Origin: an uncultured bacterium
Lineage (GTDB): Bacteria > Actinomycetota > Coriobacteriia > Coriobacteriales > Coriobacteriaceae
Length of the DNA stretch: 24,047 nucleotides
Reading direction: 5' to 3'
Assembly: GCA_905216045.1 (NCBI GenBank)
Contig: CAJMSL010000015.1
Coordinates: 1 to 24,047, forward strand
Shown: positions 1 through 7,219 of the stretch, piece by piece
How positions within the stretch are numbered: position 1 is the first letter of the stretch
How the letters are laid out: each line of letters begins with the position of its first letter
The notes under the pieces: generated by a model
What the model was told of the DNA's origin: nothing
What the model saw: only the letters and a program-made list of their open reading frames with translations
Database searches by the model: none
Translations under genes and position numbers: made by a program

Positions 1-2
1 TT

Positions 3-2450
3 AAGCTGTATATGAAGGTGGGCGAAGCGGCGTTTCGCATAGGCGGCGACGAGTTTGCCATCCTATCTACGATTGCAACCGAGGACGACCTCGCCGAACG
101 TCTGAAACACTGCCGAACGGTTCTGCTCAAAAACAACGATTCCGAGATGCCCCGCTCGTTTAGCTACGGAGTGTCACATGCCGACCCTGCCCTGGGCGAA
201 GCTTACAATCGCATGACGCTCGATGCCGACCATCGCATGTACGACTACAAGCTACGTCATGCCATGCACCTCGATCGACGCAATATCACGCAAGTTCACG
301 CCGACGACTTCGAAATAAGCGATCGTATTTTTGACGCCTTTTCGATGCTCAACGAGGGCCGTTATTTCTTTATCGAGAACTTGGACAAACATCGCACCCT
401 TTGGTCACAAGGTGCCTTGCGCGATCTTGGCCTTCCCTCGGAGCACATAGACAACTGTCGCGATTACTGGAAAACGCGCGTCCATCCCGACGACCTTGAG
501 GCCTGCATCAACGACATCGACCAAGTCTACAACGGCACCAAGCACCGTCGCGTCATGCAGTATCGTGTGCGCAACGCCGTCGGCGACTACGTCCTTTGCC
601 GTGCTCGCGGGTTTCGTATCGACGGCGACGGAAATGTCCCCTCGCTCTATGTCGGCGAGCTCGTCAACCACTCACTTGCCGAAACCGTCGATGCCGCCAC
701 AGGTCTCGGAACGCAGCGCATGCTGGCCAACGCCATCGACGCCTGCCGCCGCGATCGTTGCGAGACAGGGCTTATAGCGGTGCGCGTTCGTGGCACGACA
801 AAGCTCAACGAGCTCTACGGGGCCGAGGCTGTCGACAACATGCTTGCCGAATACGCAGGCCGCATGCTGTCGATCACCCGCGGCAGGAGCCGGGTCTACC
901 GTTCACGAAGCGTCCAGTTCGTCGTGCTCAGCAACGACCTGGACCACGAGGCATTCGAGCAACTGACCCGCCACCTTAAAGAGGCCGTTTTCGCTCCTGT
1001 TCGAATCGCAGGCGACACCATTACTCCCATCTGTCTTGTCGTCCCGGCCTTTTACGAGCACTTAACCCATCAAGCGACCGCCGTTTTAGGCGAACTCGAC
1101 CGTCGCCTTCGCACGGCCGGCGGGCTTGTCCCCAACGACAGCCTCCCCATACCCGAGGCGGAGCGCAAAAGCGCCATCGCCGAACGTATCGACTCGCTCA
1201 CGGGCCTCTATCGACCCAGCGAGTTTATGCGGCGCGCCAACGCATTTCTCGAGGCAAGGCGCAACGGCACCTGGTGCATCGCCACGGTCGACATGGGCCA
1301 CATGCGCCTGTTTAATGAATGGCGCGGCCAGGCCGAGGGCGACCGCGTACTCGCCGATGTGGGCACGGTCCTCAAGGACATCGAGAATGCCGATATGGGC
1401 GTCGCAGGGTACTGGGGCCAAGATGACTTTTGTGTACTTATCCCCTTTAAGCACATCACCGTCCATCAAATCTACAATCGCGTTCGTGAGGCAGTAGCCA
1501 GGCATGATGACGGCGTAGGTTTTTGGCCGTCCATGGGCGTTTACCCCATCGACTCCAATGAGGAAATCACCATCGATGCGCAGGCAAAGGCCATGTTTAC
1601 CAATCGACGCGCAAAAAACGACTTTAAGGAGCGCATTGCCATTTTCCGCCCCGCGGAGTACGAGCGCGAAGTCGCGTTCCACCGCACGCTGACCGAATTC
1701 CAGTACGCGCTGTCAAATGGTCGCATCACGTACTATCTTCAGCCCCAGGTCGATATGGAAACCGGCGAGATTATTGGCGCCGAAGCACTCACCCGCTGGA
1801 TTGACAAGGACGGCTCTCTCATTTCGCCCGCAACGTTTATCCCCGCACTCGAGGAAAGCGGCTTTGTAGTGACACTCGACAAGTACATTTGGCAGGGTGT
1901 CGCCATATGGCTTCGCGAGCGTCTCGATCGCCGTCTTCGCGTGGTTCCGGTCTCGCTTAATGTGTCGCGCGTGGATATCCTTGCCTGCGACGTTGCCGAA
2001 CATATGGGGGCGCTCGCCGCCCAATACAACCTACCGCCCGAGCTCATGCGTATCGAGATCACCGAGACGGCTTATACGGGAGAATCCGAGGCCGTGGATA
2101 AGCTGACCGCGGATCTGCACACCCGCGGCTTCTCGACCTATATGGACGATTTTGGCACCGGTCAGTCCACGCTCGCGATGCTCAAGAACGTCAACGTCGA
2201 CGTCATCAAGCTCGACCGCACCTTTGTGCCCACCGACCGCGATCAAGGCCGCAGCACGCAAATCATTTCATCGATGCTCGAAATGGCGCAGTCGCTCCAT
2301 CTGCCCGTCGTGGTTGAAGGCGTCGAGACAAATGAGCAGGCGAACATGCTACGACAAATGGGCGCCCGCTACGCTCAGGGCTTCCTCTACTACCGCCCCA
2401 TGCCGGCGAAGAATTTTGAGGCATTGCTCGATGGCGGCAATAACAACTGA
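3..2450 (+). CDS. GGDEF-PAS-GGDEF-like-EAL c-di-GMP signalling protein (5' truncated)
   Basis: The reading frame is open from base 3, so the true start lies upstream. Counting from the ATG at base 12, the visible protein begins inside a GGDEF domain with RIGGDEF (GGDEF at residues 11-15), the diguanylate cyclase signature. A PAS-like fold follows (about 105-222). Two GGDEF-like domains come next. The first is degenerate (about 228-375, SRSVQF at the signature). The second (about 395-555) reads GQDDF. A C-terminal EAL domain (about 565-805) has EAL at 591-593, a DDFGTG motif with DD at 712-713, the lysine in VIKLD, EGVET and AQGF, so the phosphodiesterase site looks complete. The protein probably both makes and degrades c-di-GMP, with the PAS domain as sensor. 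No membrane segment is seen in the visible part. The next gene is a shorter paralogue. Family assignment is firm; the balance of activities is inferred. Confidence 0.93.
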   Translation, partial: KLYMKVGEAAFRIGGDEFAILSTIATEDDLAERLKHCRTVLLKNNDSEMPRSFSYGVSHADPALGEAYNRMTLDADHRMYDYKLRHAMHLDRRNITQVHADDFEISDRIFDAFSMLNEGRYFFIENLDKHRTLWSQGALRDLGLPSEHIDNCRDYWKTRVHPDDLEACINDIDQVYNGTKHRRVMQYRVRNAVGDYVLCRARGFRIDGDGNVPSLYVGELVNHSLAETVDAATGLGTQRMLANAIDACRRDRCETGLIAVRVRGTTKLNELYGAEAVDNMLAEYAGRMLSITRGRSRVYRSRSVQFVVLSNDLDHEAFEQLTRHLKEAVFAPVRIAGDTITPICLVVPAFYEHLTHQATAVLGELDRRLRTAGGLVPNDSLPIPEAERKSAIAERIDSLTGLYRPSEFMRRANAFLEARRNGTWCIATVDMGHMRLFNEWRGQAEGDRVLADVGTVLKDIENADMGVAGYWGQDDFCVLIPFKHITVHQIYNRVREAVARHDDGVGFWPSMGVYPIDSNEEITIDAQAKAMFTNRRAKNDFKERIAIFRPAEYEREVAFHRTLTEFQYALSNGRITYYLQPQVDMETGEIIGAEALTRWIDKDGSLISPATFIPALEESGFVVTLDKYIWQGVAIWLRERLDRRLRVVPVSLNVSRVDILACDVAEHMGALAAQYNLPPELMRIEITETAYTGESEAVDKLTADLHTRGFSTYMDDFGTGQSTLAMLKNVNVDVIKLDRTFVPTDRDQGRSTQIISSMLEMAQSLHLPVVVEGVETNEQANMLRQMGARYAQGFLYYRPMPAKNFEALLDGGNNN

Positions 2451-2508
2451 TACGCTCGCGCGCAAAACGCCGCCGCCGAAGGGGGCATTTGTCCCCATTG
2501 GCTAACTT

Positions 2509-2539
2509 ATATCCCCACTTCAAACCAAATTGGGGATAT
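2509..2539. repeat. 9-bp inverted repeat between the two GGDEF genes
   Basis: ATATCCCCA (2509-2517) and TGGGGATAT (2531-2539) form a perfect 9-bp dyad with a 13-base spacer. It ends 22 bases before the ribosome binding site of the next gene. No T-tract follows, so it is more likely an operator or mRNA hairpin than a classical terminator. The preceding bases also contain a weak GGGG/CCCC hairpin (about 2481-2496). Confidence 0.5.
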
Positions 2540-2577
2540 GATACAAACCGTTGTTCCGCCCAAGGAGGTTATCCATC

Positions 2578-4107
2578 ATGAACGAGTCATATCGCCTGGG
2601 CGAGCAATCGATTATTGCCTATCTTCAGCGACTTGCGAACGGCGTCTCGACCGCCGAACTCGATGTTGCCGCGCTGCCTGCTGAGCTACGCGCCGTTGGT
2701 GAGCAACTGCAAAAGACGCATGCCATCCTGCAACAAGAGCGCCAGCTGCTTGAGCGCAACGCCTATATCGATCCGCTCACCAACTTGGGCAACCGCAACG
2801 GATTCGACCGTCACGTCGAGCAACTCTGGCGCAAAGGCGATCCCTTCACCTGCGCCTATATTGACATCGACCATCTCAAGCATTGCAATGATAGGTTTGG
2901 CCACGCCGAAGGCAATCGCTATATTCTGGGCATCTGCCGCACGCTCTCCGAAACCATGGAGCACGATGAGATGCTGTTCCGTATCGGTGGAGACGAGTTT
3001 GTGCTTATCTCGCTCTCCGCAAACGAGACCGAACTCGAGCAGCGCTTGGAGCAGGTACGTGCCGGGCTGATCGAGGCGAGCTCAGGTGGCAAGGCGCCCA
3101 TGATCGGCAGCTTTAGCTTTGGCTGCTCGCGCGTCGATCCACTTGCTGGCGACACGCGTCGCCAGATGACGATGGATGCCGATCGCAAAATGTATCGCTA
3201 TAAGCTTATGCATCGTGTGCAGCAACCGAAAGACGATGACGCGCCGCAACGCCCAATCGTCGATCAGCTTCCCTGCAACGACCGGGTGTTCCAAGCGATC
3301 TCCATGAGCTCCGAGACGCGCTATCCGTTTATCCTCAATCTCGATACGGGAGAATCGCAATGGTCGGTTAACGCCGTGCGCGATTTTGACCTGCCCTCCC
3401 AGCACCCTTTTAACTCACTCGACATGTGGCTCGCCCGCGTTCATCCCGAGGACCGCGACAACGTACGTGCCGAGCTCGACATGGTGATAAACGGCACGTG
3501 GCACTTCCACTACATGCAGTATCGCGTAATGGATGCCACCGGAAAATACGTGCTTTGCGACTGCACGGGCTACCGCTTGGACGGCACCGATACCGAGCCC
3601 GGCATGTATGTGGGCATTATCATCAACCGAAGCTTGGCAGATACGACCGATTCCGTGACCGGCTTGGGCGATATTCACGCCCTGGTCAACGCCATTGGCG
3701 AAATGCGTCGCGTGGCGCGCAAGGCTGGTTTGATCGCCATCAAAATCGACGATATCGCTCAGGTCAATGCCCGCTTTGGCTTTGATGCGGGCGACCGCGT
3801 TTTGGCAGAATGTGCCGCCTGTCTGGTGGAATGCTCGCGCGGTAAGGGTCGTATGTTCCGCTCGACGGGGCCGATGTTCGTGGCTCTTTTCGACGACTTT
3901 GATCCCGAAGAAACCGATGCGATTGCAGAGGAAATCGAGCGGTTCCTGGGTTCGCCCGTGCTCTTTGGCCCATTTGAATATCAGCCACCCATTCGCGTGG
4001 CCACGCTCCATCTGGACGGCGTCGACCGTCAGCCCGTTTCCATTTTGAACGAGCTCAAAGCGTTGCTCGGGAAAGCCGTGCAGGTGCCAGGCACCAAACT
4101 GGATTAG
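2578..4107 (+). CDS. GGDEF-PAS-GGDEF-like diguanylate cyclase
   Basis: The protein has 509 residues. The ATG at 2578 is chosen because AAGGAGG (2562-2568) lies 9 bases upstream; an in-frame ATG at 2551 has no such site. A helical N-terminus (1-60) precedes a GGDEF domain starting at DPLTNLGNR (residue 65), with intact RIGGDEF (GGDEF 137-141). The position of the inhibitory RxxD site reads EHDE, so product inhibition at that site is probably absent. A PAS-like domain (about 235-350) and a second, degenerate GGDEF domain (about 355-500, STGPMF at 429-434) follow. There is no EAL domain. Order and wording match the upstream gene closely (YVLC, the HPED/HPDD motif, TGLG), so the pair looks like a duplication in which this copy lacks the phosphodiesterase end. 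It probably synthesises c-di-GMP from GTP in the cytoplasm. Confidence 0.93.
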   Translation: MNESYRLGEQSIIAYLQRLANGVSTAELDVAALPAELRAVGEQLQKTHAILQQERQLLERNAYIDPLTNLGNRNGFDRHVEQLWRKGDPFTCAYIDIDHLKHCNDRFGHAEGNRYILGICRTLSETMEHDEMLFRIGGDEFVLISLSANETELEQRLEQVRAGLIEASSGGKAPMIGSFSFGCSRVDPLAGDTRRQMTMDADRKMYRYKLMHRVQQPKDDDAPQRPIVDQLPCNDRVFQAISMSSETRYPFILNLDTGESQWSVNAVRDFDLPSQHPFNSLDMWLARVHPEDRDNVRAELDMVINGTWHFHYMQYRVMDATGKYVLCDCTGYRLDGTDTEPGMYVGIIINRSLADTTDSVTGLGDIHALVNAIGEMRRVARKAGLIAIKIDDIAQVNARFGFDAGDRVLAECAACLVECSRGKGRMFRSTGPMFVALFDDFDPEETDAIAEEIERFLGSPVLFGPFEYQPPIRVATLHLDGVDRQPVSILNELKALLGKAVQVPGTKLD

Positions 4108-4138
4108 CACCGCGCCCACACCGCCTCCCCCATCGTGC

Positions 4139-4172
4139 GATAATCCTCTGCAGAAGTCACCGACAGCAGAGG
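4139..4172 (+). promoter_or_regulatory. Candidate extended -10 and ribosome-site hairpin ahead of the flavoprotein gene
   Basis: TGC directly followed by GATAAT (4139-4144) resembles an extended -10 element. CCTCTGC (4145-4151) and GCAGAGG (4166-4172) form a perfect 7-bp dyad whose right arm overlaps the AGAGGGAG ribosome binding site. The hairpin could limit translation of the downstream gene. No -35 box is convincing. Confidence 0.3.
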
Positions 4173-4181
4173 GAGTTTGTG

Positions 4182-4805
4182 ATGAAGGTTCTTTTGGTCA
4201 ATGGCAGCCCCAAGGCAAACGGCAACACCGCCCGCGCACTCGCCGAGGTCGCCGAGCAACTCAATGCCGAAGGCATTGATACCGAGGTGTTTCAGCTGGG
4301 CACCAAGCCCATTCGCGACTGCATTGGCTGTGGTCAGTGCGGCAAGCTCGATTGCCGCTGCACCTTTGACGATGACGTGGTGAACGAGCTGATCGCTGCC
4401 GCCGAGCAGGCAGATGGTTTTGTCTTTGGCTCGCCCGTCTACTATGCGCACCCCAGCGGACGCATCCTTTCGGCCCTCGATCGCGCCTTCTATGCCGGCA
4501 GCAAAGCCTTTGCACACAAGCCGGGCGCTGCCGTCGCCGTTGCCCGTCGCGGCGGCACGTCGACCACCTTCGACGTGCGCAATAAGTACTTCACCATCAA
4601 CCAGATGCCCGTGGTTGCTTCCACGTACTGGAACAACGTGTTTGGCGCCATGCCGGGCGAGGCCGCCCAAGACGCCGAGGGCCTGGCCACCATGCGCAAC
4701 ATCGGCAAGAACATGGCCTGGCTCCTGCATTGTATCGAGGCAGGACAGGCCGCCGGCATCGAAGCCCCCGAAGCCGATCGCGAGCGCACCAACTTCATCA
4801 GGTAG
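4182..4805 (+). CDS. Flavodoxin-fold NAD(P)H oxidoreductase / iron-sulfur flavoprotein-like
   Basis: The protein has 207 residues. The ATG at 4182 is preferred over an adjacent GTG at 4179 because of better spacing to GGGAG. It has the flavodoxin fold of the NADPH-dependent FMN reductase family: an early strand KVLLVNGSP followed by the phosphate-binding loop GSPKANGNT (8-16), and GSPVYYAHPSG contacting the flavin. Cysteines at 47, 50, 53 and 58 (CX2CX2CX4C), plus Cys60, match the compact cysteine motif of iron-sulfur flavoproteins that bind a 4Fe-4S cluster. A redox role using FMN and possibly a cluster is therefore likely; the substrate is unknown. The next gene starts 17 bases downstream and may be co-transcribed. 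Plain FMN reductases sharing this motif are the main alternative. Confidence 0.85.
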   Translation: MKVLLVNGSPKANGNTARALAEVAEQLNAEGIDTEVFQLGTKPIRDCIGCGQCGKLDCRCTFDDDVVNELIAAAEQADGFVFGSPVYYAHPSGRILSALDRAFYAGSKAFAHKPGAAVAVARRGGTSTTFDVRNKYFTINQMPVVASTYWNNVFGAMPGEAAQDAEGLATMRNIGKNMAWLLHCIEAGQAAGIEAPEADRERTNFIR

Positions 4806-4822
4806 AACGGCGGAACAAATAC

Positions 4823-5164
4823 ATGAACGTGCAAATTTTTGGCACCAAAAAGTCTTTCGATACCAAGAAGGCTCAGCGTTATTTTAAGGAGCGCCGCATT
4901 AAGGTGCAGTTTATCGACCTTAAGGAAAAGGAGATGAGCAAGGGCGAGCTCACGAGCGTGATGCAGGCGGTCGGCGGCATCGACAAGCTGCTCAACCCCA
5001 AGGCTAAGGACGAGGAGACGCTCGCGCTCATCCAGCACCTCACCCCTAGCCAGCGCTTCGACAAGCTGCTCGAGAACCAGCAGGTCTTGGCCGAGCCCAT
5101 CGTGCGCAACGGCAAAAAGGCCACCGTCGGTTATTGCCCCGATGTATGGGGAGCCTGGGAGTAG
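4823..5164 (+). CDS. ArsC/Spx-fold protein lacking the usual N-terminal cysteine
   Basis: The protein has 113 residues, the usual size for the ArsC/Spx/YffB thioredoxin-fold family. The start is the ATG at 4823, with only a weak upstream purine run (GGCGGAA). The N-terminus MNVQIFGTKKSFDTKKAQRYF matches the family start, where a redox cysteine normally stands before FDTKKA or DTxKKA. Here residue 11 is serine (TCT). The later segments FIDLKEKEMSKGEL and LAEPIVRNGKKATVGYC, with the IVR arginine near the C-terminus, fit the family. Without the cysteine, arsenate or disulfide reduction by the usual mechanism is doubtful. A regulatory or binding role, or a recent inactivating substitution (one base from Cys), are both possible. 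It follows the flavoprotein gene closely. Confidence 0.8.
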   Translation: MNVQIFGTKKSFDTKKAQRYFKERRIKVQFIDLKEKEMSKGELTSVMQAVGGIDKLLNPKAKDEETLALIQHLTPSQRFDKLLENQQVLAEPIVRNGKKATVGYCPDVWGAWE

Positions 5165-5210
5165 CCTGTGTTATTTGCCGGCGCGTGGGTATAAGAGCAG
5201 GCGTTTGGCA

Positions 5211-5216
5211 TATGAT
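5211..5216 (+). promoter_or_regulatory. Candidate -10 box for the CobW-family gene
   Basis: TATGAT lies 34 bases before the start codon in the 86-base gap between the ArsC-like and CobW-like genes. No clear -35 element is visible. No metal-regulator dyad was recognised. Confidence 0.3.
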
Positions 5217-5250
5217 TCAACTGTAAGCCATGTCTAACAAAGGAGGGCAC

Positions 5251-6381
5251 ATGCCCAACAAACCCGTGAAAATCATCATGCTTACCGGATACCTCGGTGC
5301 CGGCAAGACCACGCTGCTCAACCACATCCTCGCTAACGACGGCGGTATCCGCGCCGCCGTGATCGTCAACGATATTGGCGAGATCAATGTGGACGCCAGC
5401 CTCATCGCCGACGGCGGCCTTTCCGAGACCGACGACCTCATCCCGCTCACCAACGGCTGCATTTGCTGCACGCTTTCGGACGACCTTGCTAACCAGCTGC
5501 AGGGCATCGCCGATTCGGGCAACTTCGATTACATCATCATCGAGGCCTCGGGCATTTGCGAGCCCATCCCCATCGCCTACACCATCTCGAGCTTCTGCGA
5601 CGAGGCCAAGGTGGGCGGCGAGCCTAAGCTCGCGCTCGACAACATCGTGGCCGTGGTCGACTGTGCCCGCATGTACGACGAGTTCAACGGCGGTCGCGAC
5701 CTGCTGGCTGAGGATATCGACGAGGACGACATCGAGAGCCTGCTCATCCAGCAGATCGAGTTCTGCTCCACGCTGATCCTCAACAAGACCGATACCGTGA
5801 GCCCTGAGCAGATCGCCGAGCTCAAGGCCATCGTGCGCAGCCTGCAGAAAGACGCCGTGATCGTCGAGGCCCAAAACGGCGAGGTCCCCATGGAGGAGCT
5901 GCTCGATACCGACCGCTTCGACTTTATGCGCGCCTACAACTCCGCCGCTTGGATCGAGGCCATGGAGCATCCCGAGGAGCACGACGACCCCGAGGTGCTC
6001 GAGTACGACATCGAGACCTTTGTGTACTCGCGCCGTAAGCCGTTTGACCTGCAGAAGTTCACCGATTTTGTTGAGCAGGAGTGGCCCGACGAGGTCATTC
6101 GCGTCAAAGGCCCGCTGTGGCAGACCGGCGATCCGGACATGTGCTACATGTTTGAGCAGGCCGGCCACCAGATGCGCCTGATGGAGAACGGCCTGTTTGT
6201 CGACTCGGCGCCCGAGGGCGAGAAACAGAAGATCATCGACGAGAACCCCGAGATCATGCAGATTTGGGACGACGAGACGGGCGACCGTATGACGAGCCTG
6301 TGCATCATCGGCCGTCACATGGACAAGGATGCGCTCATCGCCTCCCTCGATGCCTGCCTGACCGACTGGCACCGCGCCTAG
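5251..6381 (+). CDS. CobW/P47K-family GTPase (putative metallochaperone)
   Basis: The protein has 376 residues. The ATG at 5251 follows AAAGGAGGG (5239-5247); an ATG at 5230 lies upstream of that site and is not used here. The G3E-family GTPase core shows Walker A GYLGAGKT (13-20), the metal-binding CICC motif (70-73, in NGCICCTLSDD), EASG (98-101) and NKTD (178-181) for guanine recognition. A C-terminal CobW_C domain (about 245-376) is marked by ETFVYSRRKPF and the final helix region. Proteins of this type deliver zinc or other metals, or help insert cobalt or nitrile hydratase metal centres. The target here is unknown and no Zur-like site was recognised. A strong terminator follows, so this is probably a single-gene unit. 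Confidence 0.93.
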   Translation: MPNKPVKIIMLTGYLGAGKTTLLNHILANDGGIRAAVIVNDIGEINVDASLIADGGLSETDDLIPLTNGCICCTLSDDLANQLQGIADSGNFDYIIIEASGICEPIPIAYTISSFCDEAKVGGEPKLALDNIVAVVDCARMYDEFNGGRDLLAEDIDEDDIESLLIQQIEFCSTLILNKTDTVSPEQIAELKAIVRSLQKDAVIVEAQNGEVPMEELLDTDRFDFMRAYNSAAWIEAMEHPEEHDDPEVLEYDIETFVYSRRKPFDLQKFTDFVEQEWPDEVIRVKGPLWQTGDPDMCYMFEQAGHQMRLMENGLFVDSAPEGEKQKIIDENPEIMQIWDDETGDRMTSLCIIGRHMDKDALIASLDACLTDWHRA

Positions 6382-6420
6382 GTTTATCCAAGCGGGTATT
6401 TTTCCGCTTACGTAACCGCC

Positions 6421-6455
6421 AAACCACCACGAAGGTGCCCTTCGTGGTGGTTTTT
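6421..6455 (+). terminator. Rho-independent terminator after the CobW-family gene
   Basis: A perfect 15-bp stem (6421-6435 with 6439-6453, core CCACCACGAAGG) closes a 3-base loop and runs into a T-tract. It separates the CobW-family gene from trmL. Confidence 0.92.
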
Positions 6456-6476
6456 CGTTCTGAGCCAAGGAGATTC

Positions 6477-7076
6477 ATGTTCAACATTGTGCTGTATGCG
6501 CCCGAGATTCCGGCCAATACGGGCAATATCGGCCGCACCTGCGTGGTTACCGGCGCCCGCCTGCATCTGGTGGAGCCGCTGGGGTTTTCGCTCGACGACA
6601 AGACGGTGCGTCGCGCCGGACTGGGCTACTGGCAAAACTTGGACGTGACGACCTATGCCAGCTGGGAGGATTTCCTTGCGCGTAACGGCCTCTCCCCTAC
6701 CGACGAGCGTCTGCATCTGCTGACCAAAAAGGCGCGCAGGACCTATGCGCAAAGCACCTACCGTGACGGTGACTACTTGGTCTTTGGCAGCGAGAGCTCG
6801 GGCATTCCCGAGGAGCTGCTCGCCGCGGCGCCCGAGCGCTGCGAGCGCATCCCCATGCTGCGCGATTGCGACTCACTCGATAACGCCGAGACTTGGGAAG
6901 CTCACGAGGAATCGCTCGGGCATACCGAGGACAGCCACGAGGCCATCCTGCAGCAGGATATCTGCGGCAACTTCGTTAACCCCGACGACTACCGCATCAG
7001 CGCGCTCAACCTCTCCAACAGCGCCGCCATCGTCCTCTACGAGGCCCTACGCCAGGCAGGCTTTCCGGGAATGTGA
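6477..7076 (+). CDS. trmL: tRNA (cytidine(34)-2'-O)-methyltransferase, SPOUT family
   Basis: The protein has 199 residues and starts at the ATG 6477 after AAGGAG. SPOUT/TrmL motifs are clear: NIVLYAPEIPANTGNIGR at the N-terminus, FGSESSGIPEEL (103-114) in the knot region, and ALNLSNSAAIVLYEALRQ at the C-terminus. The family 2'-O-methylates the wobble nucleotide of tRNA-Leu isoacceptors using S-adenosylmethionine. E. coli TrmL has 157 residues. The extra length here is mainly an acidic insertion (about 128-172) between the RIPM strand and the SAM-knot helix. The TGA stop is part of the downstream TGTGACAAAG repeat. Function is assigned with high confidence; the role of the insertion is unknown. 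Confidence 0.93.
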   Translation: MFNIVLYAPEIPANTGNIGRTCVVTGARLHLVEPLGFSLDDKTVRRAGLGYWQNLDVTTYASWEDFLARNGLSPTDERLHLLTKKARRTYAQSTYRDGDYLVFGSESSGIPEELLAAAPERCERIPMLRDCDSLDNAETWEAHEESLGHTEDSHEAILQQDICGNFVNPDDYRISALNLSNSAAIVLYEALRQAGFPGM

Positions 7077-7102
7077 CAAAGGGACTATCCTTTTGCCACA
7101 TT
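7070..7102. repeat. TGTGACAAAG hairpin repeat, copy 1 (degenerate)
   Basis: AATGTGACAAAGGGA pairs imperfectly with TCCTTTTGCCACATT around a short loop; two stem positions differ from copies 2 and 3 at 8326 and 12053. The left arm contains the TGA stop of trmL. There is no T-tract, so this is a repeat rather than a plain terminator. Confidence 0.85.
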
Positions 7103-7171
7103 CGAGCGCCACGTCGATGGCACACACGCCTAATTGATGCTCTAGATAAAGGCCCTCACTTTTAATCAGAA

Positions 7172-7195
7172 TTAACTAAAGTAAAATGAAGTTAA
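7172..7195. promoter_or_regulatory. AT-rich dyad upstream of the first ATPase gene
   Basis: TTAACT (7172-7177) and AGTTAA (7190-7195) form a 6-bp dyad with a 12-base spacer, in an AT-rich stretch (7160-7195) that stands out in this GC-rich window. It lies 25 bases before the GTG start and is a reasonable place for a promoter and operator. Confidence 0.3.
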
Positions 7196-7219
7196 ACGGC
7201 GGTGTGAAAGGAGAGCCGT

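Noticed and set aside
2551..2580. Earlier ATG at 2551 as the start of the second GGDEF gene
   Set aside because: The AAGGAGG site lies between it and the ATG at 2578, which has proper spacing and begins the recognisable N-terminus.
5131..6468. Long open frame (445 codons) antisense to the CobW-family gene
   Set aside because: The plus strand carries a full set of GTPase motifs. The antisense frame has none and arises from GC-rich codon bias, as do the frames at 13156-14472 and 22287-23606.
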